Origin: Pyxicephalus adspersus
Lineage: Eukaryota > Chordata > Amphibia > Anura > Pyxicephalidae
Length of the DNA: 64,000 nt
Reading direction: 5' to 3'
NCBI RefSeq assembly: GCF_032062135.1
Contig: NC_092864.1
Location: 22,939,581 to 23,003,580, forward strand
Made by a program: the position numbers and the translations under genes. Shown here one piece after another: positions 1 through 11,521 of the stretch; within the stretch, counting starts at the first letter, position 1; each line of letters opens with the position of its first letter. The notes beneath the pieces are model-generated. The model did not search any database, had not been told where the DNA came from, and was given only the letters and a program-made list of their open reading frames with translations.

Positions 1-908
1 ACTCAGTCATTCAATAGCAATGACTTCTCCTAGGTCCCCGGAGGGAGTGATGGAATCATATTCTGACAGGAGCTAGAACAACACAGGTGGACGCTTTTTG
101 CTATGGCCATATTAGAGGCTTTGATTTTCCCTGTTAAAATTTCTGAATTTGCCTCTTAAATCTCTTCCCTCCACTTTCTTCCAAAATCTCTATAAATATT
201 ATTGCATTTTAGGAGATTTCACATTTCTTTCCATAATAAACAGTAGTTCAGTGGTCATATTACTCAGCTTGCTAATACAGCTTTATACATTTAGAGAAAT
301 AAAACATACATCTTATCTTTTCCGGGGATTTAAACCTGTTATTCACCACCACTGTCCATATGTCTCCAGTGGATAATTAGCCTTTTCATAGCTTACTTGA
401 CTTCAGTATCCACAGTTCAAACACATGACTCAAGATAAATATTTGATGTACAGAAAAAGCACAAGTGTTTCTAGGATCTGGAGTCTTTAAAGGGAATGTC
501 TAGCAGCAATCATGAGACAAAGATTGACATTTTAATCTCAATGGATTTTTTACATCTAGTACACAGGCATTGTTCTAGCTTAAGGGCAACCATGAATATG
601 CTAACATACATGAAGACTTATGGTATTGATGAATGATAGGTGCAGAAGTGATTTTACTAGATTTGACTAGTATTAAATATTATCTCATTTTCTATGTGGT
701 CACTGAGGAGCTAAGCCAGGCCTTTTTAATTAGAACATATACTACAGTCATACCTCCCATCTGTCCCAGATTTGGATGGACAGTGCTCCTTTTAGAACTA
801 ACCAAAAACGGTCCTTCTTTTGAGTAGATATATACACTTCTAAAAAATGTATTATTTTACTAATAAAAAGTGTTATTTTGCACTAAACCTTTAATCCAGC
901 CTCTAAAT
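1..908. other. AT-rich unique DNA, no gene seen
   Basis: I see no exon with recognisable protein similarity, no RNA gene and no clear repeat. The short ORFs here (for example 149-376) have compositions expected of random AT-rich sequence and match no family I know. It could be intergenic or intronic. Confidence 0.6.
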
Positions 909-1262
909 CAGCGGTCGCCAACCTTTTTGGTCCTGGGGACCATTAAAATTATCAGCTCCTGCTGATCAGCTCCAGTTCCTATCAGCATGCGCGGGGAGCC
1001 AGTTGTCAATCAAAGGGGAGGAACCTCTCTCATAGTGATGTCATAACCCCGTCCCATCTGCCATCGCAGATCTGAGCCTGCGATGGGAGAGTGGGGGGGT
1101 TGTGTCGTAAAACACAGCTCGCCCACTTCCCTGAGCCAGGGATTTGCACGGGGGACGTGGTCCATGGCTCTGGCTGGTGCCCCCCGATGTTGTCTATCTC
1201 CTGACCCCACTCTGGGGGCACCGGCCAAAGCCACAGACCACCAAAATCTTCTTGCGGACCAT
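909..1262. mobile_element. hAT-like MITE, 3' end not clear
   Basis: It begins with CAGCGGTCGCCAACCT, almost the same terminal sequence as the intact element at 57493-57704 (CAGCGGTCGGCAACCT). The interior is GC-rich compared with its surroundings. It shares segments with the 57493 and 63409 copies, including a TGCGATGGGAGAG stretch seen inverted at 57565-57580 and a GGTCCATGGCTCTGG stretch like that near 63490. I could not find a matching inverted terminus or an 8-bp target duplication at the right side, so the 3' end looks truncated or diverged. It has no coding capacity; the short ORFs inside are incidental. Class is assigned from the termini of the intact copy. Confidence 0.6.
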
Positions 1263-2397
1263 AAAAGCTAATATAAAAGAAGTATAGTTGTAAAAACATA
1301 CACATGATGGCTTAATCAGTAATTTTTACATATTTATTTATTGTGGTCCTCAAAATGAAAGCATTAAAGGAACATATCATTTCTATATACATTAAGCTAA
1401 AAAGTGTCCCATATCCCTACATGGTTGAGAGGTATGCAAGTAATAAAATCACCTTTAAAAGAAGAGAGAGCAGAGAGAGAATGAATCTTCAACCTTTGTC
1501 AAGTGTTGTTTTGCTCTCTGTGTCCTAGTTTGGGAAATTTGAATTCCTAAATTCTTGCTTGGCCAATACAGTTTTAACAGTTTCCCATTTTATAAAATTG
1601 AAAAAAAAATGGGGTATGATGGGGTTTCACTGGGGTATGATGGTTTATCAGTTTCATCAATTGTATATATAAAATCACATTATATATAAAAAACAGATGC
1701 ATGGGAGTGAATGCTTTAGGAAGATGATAAAATGTTTTTCTATATTTTACTGATGCAAAGGGCCAGCTTAGGGACGAGGTTCACTAGAGTTCTTCTGCAA
1801 AGTTCAATGATCAATCTGATGTTAGACTAAAGTGTACAGAGGGTCTGCTCTTTGGGTGTAATATTTATCTGGGCATTTATCTAGCTGCCTCTCAACCTGA
1901 ATCCTGTGGTTACTATAGCCCTTATCCTTTAAATGGCCATAAGTTTGTCCACATGCAGGCAAGGTGGCTCCAAGGTTCAGACTCTTTCTCTGACAAATGA
2001 AGAAATGTAAAGATGCCACAGGGAGTTGCAGAAGGTACTTTAAACTAATTTCAGATGAGTAGTTGACTGTTGTCAACCAGTGTGCAATTTCTGCTAAGCC
2101 CTAGTTATCAAAAAAACTAACTGAATCAGTTTTTGAGAAGCTTCATCCAGAGTCTTAGGATGATCTGCCACCTAATGGCTTCCATAGACTTGAATATAAC
2201 CATTTTTAAACACTTTTGCAAATGTTTGATAGCAGTAGAAATGCATTTTCCAGTAGTTTAAAATGCAACAGCAGAAGGGAATATATCCCATGACGCGTTA
2301 TGACCTGTGCAAGACAAATATGAAATAAAAGGAACAGACTCAACAGACTAAAAGGCTTTTTTTTGCCATGGTTTTTATACTACTGTGTCCTACTATG
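1263..2397. other. AT-rich unique DNA, no gene seen
   Basis: No gene, RNA or clear repeat is visible. A GGGGTATGATGG motif occurs twice near 1610-1645, a small local duplication. Confidence 0.5.
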
Positions 2398-2405
2398 TTC
2401 TAGTG

Positions 2406-2602
2406 CAGGGGTCCCCACACTTTTTTGGCTTGCGAGCTACTTTTAAAATGACCAAGTCAAAATGATCTACCAACAATAAAAACTTGGACCTAATAACTCC
2501 TGTGCGCAGTAGAGTATATTTTGAAAGGCAGGGCTCCGCGCTCCACTCACGTTTCCTTCTCAATCTACTGGTAGATCCCGATCCACCAGTTGGGCACCCC
2601 TG
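2406..2602. mobile_element. hAT-type MITE with perfect 8-bp target duplication
   Basis: The 197-bp element starts CAGGGGTCCCC and ends GGGCACCCCTG, which are inverted repeats of each other with one mismatch. It is flanked on both sides by the identical octamer TTCTAGTG (2398-2405 and 2603-2610). An 8-bp duplication with CAGGGGT-type ends is diagnostic of the hAT superfamily. There is no ORF, so it must have been moved by a transposase encoded elsewhere. Confidence 0.88.
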
Positions 2603-2610
2603 TTCTAGTG

Positions 2611-4966
2611 CCTAGTAAATAGGAAATGGTTGAGGAAACAGTATTCAATGGGGGATTTTTTTTTGTGTTTTTGCTCATCAACATATGTCCTGGACATTAA
2701 CTGACATCAGTAATGAAGTCTTAGAATATAAATGCAGGAATAGACTAGTCCATGTTGGCTGTATTATCTCTGGTGACGTTTCCATTCAAATTTTGTGGGG
2801 TCACCAGTACAGAAAGTGGTTACTCTGTGATGAGAAACAGTAATAAAATAATGACAAAAAAGTTCTGATCACATATATTTTCATATTTCAAATCTCCACC
2901 TAACAGTGTTCACCTTGAAGATTTTATCTTCCTGTAAATTTAAACAATACTCCATATGTTGCTAGGAAGACCTTATGTTCTTTAAGTGTATATTTATCTT
3001 CCTTTAAAATTTTAGGTGTTAGCTTTCCTTTAAATAAACAATAAAGTCTTCCATGTTTTGATAAAGGAAATCCTTATTTTATAGAAGTAAATGATTAAGT
3101 CAACTACGCATTCCGCACGCACAAAACACTCAGCGCGTTCGTTCTGGTTTCCTTTGATGTTATTATTTCAAAGTTTCCTTCCTATATTAATCTACAATGA
3201 TTTTCTCTTGTCATATTTTCCGAAGAGATTGAAACCTTTCTTTTCTGTTTGAGGACATTCAGTATAATTATATACACAGAGTCTTTCATTCTGTCATTAT
3301 ATGCGTTGTTTGCAGAAATGTAGAACTGAGCACTACATTGATTGATTGGTGTCAAACTGCAGCATCATCATTATCTGCCGGTGTTCAGGCAGGAGAAAGG
3401 CCCATTCTGTAGTTTTCCTCTTGTTCTGTTTTGTCATGTTTCTCTACCTGTTTCTCTAGAGATCTATATTATTTTACACTAATCTGAGGGATCTTCGTGT
3501 CTGATAACTGCCTGTGGCACTTCCCTAGCAATTTTATAAAAAGATAAGTGGAGGAAAAAAAACAAGCATTGTTCCAACTGTAATATCCCAAACTACTAAG
3601 TACTTAACTAAAGGTCTGAGAAACAGCTAAAAAAAAGTCTAATGTTAAAACCTGGATATGATTTCAAAATTGGCAATTATATCCAACAGTAGCCTAACTC
3701 CAGCAAAAACATTTTTTGGATGAAATGGGTTTCATTGCTGTACGTATTCTCTTTAGGGAAAATATATTCTCATTTTCTTTTGTATTGTCCCTGTTATTAG
3801 GAATAAACCTCCCATTTCTGCGGAATCACTTCTGTGGAAGAAAGTATGATTCCACGCTAATGTAGAATTTCTGTTGAATTTTTTTTTCCACAGAATAAAA
3901 CATGTATAGCCTTTTAAGCTGAAATGCATTCAACATTCTTCTGTTCCATTTCTATTAGTTTTATCTGTCTATTGAGGGTTTCCAGATGTCATTGAAAAGG
4001 CTGATCAGTTTAGTCAATGTGGTTCGGGATTCTGTTATTTAGAGATGTGTGAATATTTATAGGCAATAGGTCTATGAATGTGTTCATTTTTTAATTTCAG
4101 GTAAGGAGTTTTCATGTTGTATAAGTATAGTGGGTATTTATTTTAAATTCTTAATGGTAATGGTTAAGGAATAAAACTCTACTCATGTAATCATCCCCTT
4201 GGTAGTGGGCAGATTTGTGTTTATCCACATCCACATCCTTGACTGAGATGCTGAGATTCAGAGAATTTTCTGGGGGATTTCCTTTTGTCTCGTCTCCAGG
4301 ACAGTTGAGAGTTCAGGAAAATCAGATAGCAGAGGTCCCAGCTTGTAGACAAATATAAAGTAATAAGCAAAATCCAAAAGCAGGCCAGGTAACAACATGC
4401 AGGCAAAAGTCCAAGGGCAGGCCACAAGGCAAGTCTCATCATACACAGAAAGACAGAAGAGCAGATCTTGTAACAGGTTCTTATGAACAAGTTTAGGCCA
4501 TTTGTTGCCTATACCAGTGTTGGGTGTGTATGACAATGCTGTGCCTGGCAGAAGCCCTAAGTACAAGGGTGCTGTCCACAATCTGAACATGCCTACATAT
4601 ATGTATTGGTCTCCTTATGCAAAGAAAATCTAGACTATTCTCATGTCCACCAATCATACACCAATCACAAAATTCATTTGAAAAACTTTAAAACAAACAC
4701 TCACTGACCTGACTGTAGCTGCAAGCACTGTGGATTAATTAATGTTTAACATTCACAGCAGAAACAATGAAGTCTTCAAGTCAGTTACTCAACCAGTACT
4801 GCTCACCCCACTCTCCTCTCTTCCAAAACTCCTTGTCTTGTGTTCACATTAGGAGAAGCAGTAGCCGCTGAGCTGCTGGGAGAACAACTTGGATAGCTTC
4901 AGTGCTTCTACTATAAAGAATGAAGATGAATTGTTTTACAGTGCCTGTAGTTTCCGAGATCAGTGA
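2611..4966. other. AT-rich unique DNA, no gene seen
   Basis: No gene, RNA or mobile element could be supported. The two overlapping minus-strand ORFs around 4221-4590 have no recognisable family and no splice or start context that supports them. Confidence 0.5.
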
Positions 4967-5102
4967 TGGGTTGTTTACTGTTTGTTAACAATGGAGCTAA
5001 TTTGCTAACTGAATTGATCATTTAGGAAGGTGAATCTCTTTTGCAAAGGGATAATTCACTTTGCTAAGTGAATAGCACATATTTCTTTAGTAAATCAACC
5101 CT
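4967..5102. mobile_element. small foldback MITE, TTTACTAAA family
   Basis: The right end, TTTAGTAAATCAACCCT, is the inverse complement of the left end of the longer element at 53309 (AGGGTTGATTTACTAAA). The left end here, GGGTTGTTTACTG, is a diverged version of the same terminus. The interior holds AAAGGGATAATTCACTTTGC, resembling internal sequence of the 53309 copy. It is non-coding. No target duplication is obvious. Confidence 0.55.
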
Positions 5103-6423
5103 AGTATGTAAAAAATAAAAAAAATAGTATGCCCTAATAAAATGTTTGCTGCCTGATTGTCATGTTGATCTTCTGGCTTTCATACTTTCCTGGTTACTGA
5201 CCTAGAATCAGAGTGTCTTTGACTTTTTTTTAATCTGTATATTTGTTCCAGGTCAGGGACTAGAAAAATATAAATAACAATATCAGCTGGGAAACTGTCA
5301 ATTTTAAATGAAGGTCAAAGTTAAAGCTTTATTATTTTCATTGGTTTACTTTAAATAATGTGTACACTAGGACTAAACTGGTATCATGATAGTGGAAAGT
5401 CTACAGGAGATTCAATATACAGTACATGACATGATAATTCTTTCACCATGCCTCTAAATCATTTCTTGGTGTGTCAGCTGAGTTCACAATTCTTAGTAGG
5501 AATTGTAATGCTTTGCTTGTACATGCAGCAGCTTAATAGCTCAATCACATTACACACCTCCTGCATCATTACCTTCATACTATTAATAGGAGGTACAGTG
5601 TATGAGCATTGTGATTTTTAACATTTTCCTATTTCTAATTATGTAATCACAGTATTAACGCCTACCTGTTTACTGCTGTAGCATTGTGAGTTGCAAGTAA
5701 ACGTGCTGGTACTTTATAAATGAAAATGACTATCTTCTGCAAAAAAAAGAAAAAAACAAAAACAAATTTCCTATACACCTTTCTGGCTGCCTGTGTATCT
5801 AACCTTTCTTTAGCCTCAAATATGCGATGTCTGCAAATAGTATTTGACACTTCATGGATTCTCAAATGCCTAAGTCTCCTCAATCACTACAGCAGTCAGC
5901 AGTAACATGGGGTCAGACGATAGAACCAAAGTGTGTAGGAGCAGAAATAGGTATCTGACATTCTCAGATGTGTCAAATGCTGAGGATTCTTACAGAGGCT
6001 GCATAAGTAAGAAAAATTGGACACCAGAGAGATTGGCTTTGTTTACTAAAGTTCCACTTTTAAAAATTTTGGATGAGGCAGGTCATTATTGCAGAAAGGG
6101 CCTGGCCATGTCCCTTCTGCAAATAACACTTTTACCTGCCTGGCTCTGTGGAACTGTCAAAAATCATAAGGGTGTCCCTTCTCTGCAATTTTGGGACCGC
6201 ATTAACAGTAGAGAGCACAGAGCAGCTGAAAATGAGAGAAGACCCTCTTGTAATTGACTGGGGTGTCTTTCATAAGATATCCCAAGGATCTTCCTAGAAT
6301 AATGGTGACCCCACACTCAGTATATATATATTGCCTTACATTTTCTCGCAGGCATTATTACAGGCCAGAAATTTGTAAGTGTCCAAAAAAAATGTAAAAA
6401 TATAAGCAAAAGGCAGACTATAC
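5103..6423. other. AT-rich unique DNA, no gene seen
   Basis: It contains a purine-rich simple stretch near 5740-5766. The ORF at 5907-6257 (116 codons) is the longest here but has no recognisable domain or codon signature and is most likely chance. Confidence 0.5.
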
Positions 6424-7069
6424 ATACACACATACATACATACATGCAAATATACCTCTGACATATACCACAGCGCTGTACAAAGATCAGTGGTGCTCTC
6501 ACATGAGTCTGAGTCATATGTCTAGCAAGTTTGGTTGAAATGTCTCCATGTGTTTCCTAGTGGCGGTGGAACATACATACATACATATACACATACATAC
6601 ATACATACATACATACAATTTTATATATAAAGATTTATATAGCTCTGACATAACCAATAGTGCTGTACAATGAAACACTGAGCTAGACTCATCAGTCTCT
6701 GTACAGAGGAGCTGACACTCTAATGTCCTCCCACAGTCACACACTATCATTATACATTTATATACCTCTGGTATATACCACAGCGCTGTACAAAGATCAG
6801 CTGTGTCATATGTTTAGCAAGTTTAATGTCTCTATGCATTTCCTAGTGATCACCAAATATACCTCTGACATATAGCACAGCGCTGCACAAAGATCAGCGG
6901 TGCACTCACACGAGTCTAAGTTATACAGTTATGTCTAGCAAGTTTGGTTGAAATGTCTCCATACGTTTCCTAGTGATGGCATACACACACACATACATCC
7001 AAATATACCTCTGACATATAGCACAGTGCTGTACAAAGATGACTGGTGCACTCACATGAGTCTCAGTCA

Positions 7070-7103
<34 letters not shown>
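6424..7103. repeat. array of SINE/LINE-tail fragments with TACA and TA microsatellites
   Basis: A core of about 100 bp (opening ATACCTCTGACATATA, then CAGCGCTGTACAAAGATCAG, then a GTCTAGCAAGTTTGGTTG segment and TTTCCTAGTG) recurs at about 6450, 6763, 6857 and 7003. A diverged relative lies at about 6636-6750. The copies are separated by TACA microsatellites (6424-6445, 6572-6616), and the array ends in a TA run (7074-7101). CACAGCGCTGTACAAAG is the complement of the frog SINE/L2 3' tail form (CTTTGTACAGCGCTG). The array therefore looks like tail sequence amplified in place in antisense orientation. Copies differ by substitutions and small indels, so it is not recent. Confidence 0.7.
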
Positions 7104-7105
<2 letters not shown>

Positions 7106-7691
7106 TATAGATACACATTTTTTACAGGTTAAAATATTTTGCACTTTGAGTTGGTTTTGATGGGTCACTTGCTCATAAATGATCTTTTGCACATTATTGT
7201 TGGCCACCAGTAGATAGTGCTGTGTTCACATGTAAAGTGTTTAACAAACTCATGTCTTTTGTCTCCAATGCAAGTTTGTTACACAGTTAACATGAGGACA
7301 CAGCATTATCTAATGAAGTGACCAGAGTATAACCCAAAGGTATTTTTTCTAATGGCATTCTGAGCCATTATTAGTTATATTATTGTCTATTATTTAAGTA
7401 CATACCATGTTTCTGACTATCTTTGCACAAAATTCATTACTTCAATGTACCAGAATGGACAGATGTGAATGAGTCCTAAAAATAAAAAAATTGCATCGGT
7501 TCGGTTTGTCCTTTAACATCAGGTTATGGGGCTTGCTAATCCAACGGCACTGCCAAAGTTTTTATTAGGAAAAATACCACAACGTTTGCATCAACGCACA
7601 TTAAAGAGAAAATCAAGGCTAAGCATATTGGTAAAACACATATGTATATGATAACTGTTTCACCTGCCAAAAGATTTGTATTCTTGGCAAG
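7104..7691. other. unique DNA left of the tandem duplication
   Basis: No gene or clear repeat is seen. The last bases before the duplicated unit read TTCTTGGCAAG. This is the only flank with that sequence, so it is the ancestral left side of the 8.56-kb unit. Confidence 0.5.
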
Positions 7692-7748
7692 CTATTGTGA
7701 CACACACAGATTTCTACTTGTCAGTACACTCATTCTTTTGCTTTCTAG

Positions 7749-7774
7749 TTTTTTTTTTTTTTTTTTTTTTTTTT
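7749..7774. repeat. poly-T run, 26 bp
   Basis: This is an uninterrupted T tract just inside the left edge of copy 1. In copy 2 the matching tract (16312-16337) has an A at 16335 and the same total length. Such tracts are frequent sites of sequencing error. Confidence 0.9.
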
Positions 7775-9106
7775 CGGGGTCAATTTCTTGCTTGTTGGAC
7801 AGAGATTGTTGGACATAATGCCAATTCATTCATTCAAAAAAAAAAAACCTTTAGTTGAGAAGGTGACATAGCAAGCTGCAGTGGTGAACTAGGAAAATAA
7901 ATGACTAAATCACAATCTACATGTGTAACCTGTCGGACTGTACAAAATGAAATATGATTGTAAATCAAAGTATTGGCTATACAGAACTACAAATCTTTTG
8001 AAAGGTAACTAATAAAAACATAGTATATATTTAAACCCAAATATGCAAAATCACATTTTACTGCACATATTGTGAGTGATCCCTTATGATTATTCTCACC
8101 TTACTGGGATACAGTATGTAATTACAGGATAAAGAAATCAACACTTTTTCTCTACAAACAGTCTAAATACAGCAAGAACAACAAAGTAGAATCTTTTACT
8201 GAAACGGCCGCAGGTGGGATGGTTGGTATGGTTCCTGCTCACTGCACATAGTCATTGCCCTTTGCCCTGCCCTATTATATATACGCCCAGCAATCTTGAT
8301 TTAGCTGTGGCTGGATACTTGCATAGTAAAACTGTGTCCTTAGCATGAGGATCTCGCTTTCTGTAAGGATTATCTGAGGACACAAACCCACACTAGGTGT
8401 GTCGCGGAAAAAATATAGAGCAAGATAAAACCTGTTAAGACAAACAAAAAAAAGTTTCTTTAAATCTAAAAATATTTCTACATGTGAGTGTGACAATTCA
8501 GATTCCACATATACAGATTTAGGAGTTCTATAGGTGGTTATATAATAGTAATAAAAGAAAGCCAGAAATGCATAAAAAATGTAATAAAGGAATCCTCTTC
8601 AAGCAAGTATAGCTGTGGAAGGTGAGGGTGATGTGTATGTGAATTTGTGTTGAAGTTCAGTGGTTGTGTTTTTTAAGGGTCACATTAAAGACCAAATATG
8701 GCTGCACCGTCCCTAAAACTGCCTTTAACTAGAATTAAAAACACAGTTATTAGGTACTAGGCACCAATCAGGCATTGCTACAGATATTTTTACTTACAAG
8801 AAACATACTGATAGAAGCAAAGGGTAAAATAAAGTAGCACCAGTTTTACATTCTTTTATTGGTCAGTAGCAGGTTGACCAGGCTGGTATGTATAGGTGCA
8901 GTAAGTGTCATCAACCAAAGCGTGCTGTCTGGCAGGGCTGCTTAAATCACTGGATGGCCAAAATAAATTTACTTTATGCTTTATATATTTTTATGTATCT
9001 GTAGCGTTGGTAAAGTAAGCAATAACTGAGAATGGGGGCAGATTCGCCCATCCCCATTGTTCCAGCTGAGTCAGCACAATTGTTCAGGTACACAGTGGCC
9101 CATGGT

Positions 9107-9415
9107 GGAGCATGGTGGCTCAGAGGTTAGCACTCTGGCTGTTGTCCCTTAGGTCCCAGACTTGAATCTCGGCCGGGACAGTATCTCCATGGAGTTAGCA
9201 GGTTTTCCCTGGGTTTCCTCTGGGTACTCCGGTTTCCTCCCACATTCCAAAAGAAAAAAAAAGTAATTAGGTTAATTGACTTTCCCCCATATTGGCCTTA
9301 GACTATATTAATGACATGGCTATGACAGGAACATTAGATTGTAAACCCCTTTGAGGGACAGCTAGCAACAGGACTGTGAAGCACTGTGTAATATTCTGCT
9401 ATGAATGTATATTGT
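9107..9415 (+). mobile_element. tRNA-derived SINE (copy 1)
   Basis: The head resembles a tRNA gene with an internal RNA polymerase III promoter: an A-box-like TGGCTCAGAGG at about 9116 and a B-box-like ACTTGAATCTC at about 9158. The body holds the typical frog SINE segment GGGTACTCCGGTTTCCTCCC and an ATTAGATTGTAAACCCCTTT segment. The 3' part (GCACTGTGTAATATTCTG) is a diverged form of the L2 tail seen at 60930-60965. Such SINEs are copied by the LINE whose tail they share. It is non-coding. The duplicate lies at 17670-17978. Confidence 0.8.
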
Positions 9416-10997
9416 ATATACATGGCCCCATCAATATTTCCCAAGATCTCCATTAATGATTAAGATGTATGTTGCCTATATGCAGGCACATGAATAAATA
9501 CTGACGCTAGACAGGAAATCAAAGCAATAAATTTTCCCTCTACTTTTTGTCACCAATGACAGTACATTCTACGGCAGAAAGTAGTGTCACACTGAGGGAT
9601 CTCCATTGCACTTCTTTTACCACTAGCGCTCCAGGAGCACATTTGAAAAATACTGTTGTAGATATAATATGGTAAGAACGTGAGAAAAAAAGTTAGACTA
9701 AAAAGATGGGTATGGCCAAAAATTTGTGAGCAAAAGATGTATGTTTTTAATATTTATTTAATAAAATTCAGTAATGATCTTCACTTTGCAGCCCCATTTA
9801 TAGCCATACAACATTTCCTCTAAAATAAAGAGTGGGGGAAATAAGTAGAAAAAAAGTACAGTTGAAGTTATCCCTTAAGCATAACAAATGTTGTTTGCTG
9901 TAATACATATGATCTAATGTCTTGACTTTTTTGTGTTTATGACAGCAGATTCCTACCTACCATAAAAATACCTGGTGGTCTGAGTAGAGTCATTAGCTCA
10001 GTGTGAGTAAACTGCCCATCTCTATTAGTAACTTATGCTGACAGAAATATGGTGTCATTAGTATTATATGTGACCTTCAGTGGTTAATGAATCACATTTC
10101 GAGCATTATAGGGAATCTCCAACAAAAGACGTAGCTGTGACTAGCAAGGCAGATGTGTGATGACTCAATATGAAATCTTTAGCATGTAAATGTGAATGGT
10201 TAACCATAAGTGATATTCTTACAATCAGTGGCTAAAATTAAGCTTGAATAATTAAGGATAGACTCCAAAAAAATATACAAGTACCACCTTTAGTTATATC
10301 ATAATTCTAACGTTACCTTTTACAGGGTATTTGAGAGGAGTGGGTAGGCCTGGTTCTATAGACATACTTTTATATGACAGAAAGGTCTACTTTAAGAATA
10401 ATTCTTAGTATACAAGTCCCCTTATAGCTGTATCTATGAGTCTCTGTAAAATAACCTTGCAGTACCCTTTATTCTGCTTGCAAACACTTCCATGAAGGTC
10501 AAGTCACCCAAAATAGAATACTGCCATCAATTTTGCACACTTGACCCAAAATAAACCCAGTTGTATATTGATCAACAGTTCTGAGACCCTTGGCTCTGGC
10601 TGCTTCTGAAGGTTTCCTGGACAAGATTCAATCAAGCAATGTCCTTTCCTTGCCTTATTACCACTAATCACATCACTGCCGGGAAACCCAATTACATCTC
10701 CTGGAGTGAGGTGCTAATGTTTATGCCAGCCAGAGAAGCTCCTCAGTAACATGCCCCTACAGATGTTACAGAGCTCAGTGACATGACGAGGTATATTCCT
10801 TCTGCTGAAATATTTTATTTGGATCTGTACAGACTTCAAAAACAAACTGCTGCTTGTACTGGAATAAACAGTAATATATACAGACTTATTTTAGAAAGCA
10901 GTACAAAAAGCAATAATGTACAAAATGCAAAAGCTAAAAGAGAACCTGACATTGACAAAGGTCCCATGATGACTTGCTATACAAATGAATGTGGTTA

Positions 10998-11521
10998 AAG
11001 TGTACCTAAACTCATAATTTTTACTTTACATAAAAGGGTAGACAACCCTTCTATTTAAAGTAAAAAATCTGTTTGTTTGTGCTTTTTTTAAATGCAACAC
11101 CTATTTAAAAAAAAAAAAAAAAGACGCAGAACCGTTGTCTTTATTCTCGATTGCCTAGGCGATAAAGAATGAATGGGTGTGCAGAGCCTCCCGAAATACC
11201 TATGTCACACATCCCAGGAGCATCTCAGGCATGCGCAGAAGGAGCTCTTTCATCAAAAGGGAAAAAATTGCGGATCTCACACATGTAGTGAGATCGGCAA
11301 GTTTTTTTCCCAATCTACGTCACCTGATCTTGGACCTATGTCGGGTGACAGAGGAAGAAGAAGAAAGGAGAAGATGGCGGCGCCTGGCGATCCTTCTGCG
11401 CTGGACCAAAGACGGATACTGGGATAGAGCAGGACCTGATGGAAGAAACCTCCCGACAGATCCACTGCCTTGCAGTATTGAAGGTAAGTGTAGTTTTTTT
11501 TGTTTTGGGTTTACTTCCTCT
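10998..11521. mobile_element. TTAA-flanked MITE (copy 1)
   Basis: The element is flanked by TTAA at 10994-10997 and 11522-11525. Its ends are imperfect inverted repeats: AGTGTACCTAAACTC on the left, and on the right the complement of AGAGGAAGTAAACCC. TTAA target duplications are typical of piggyBac and Kolobok families. The interior is GC-rich and CpG-containing (for example GAGAAGATGGCGGCGCC at about 11369). ORFs of 84-132 codons overlap it on both strands, but they match no transposase and I regard them as incidental. The duplicate is at 19561-20084. Confidence 0.6.

Noticed and set aside
5907..6257. 116-codon ORF
   Set aside because: It has no recognisable domain and lies in AT-rich unique DNA next to a repeat array; it is most likely chance.
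9107..9173. Possible tRNA gene
   Set aside because: The A- and B-box-like segments belong to a SINE head; the cloverleaf is not intact and the SINE body follows.
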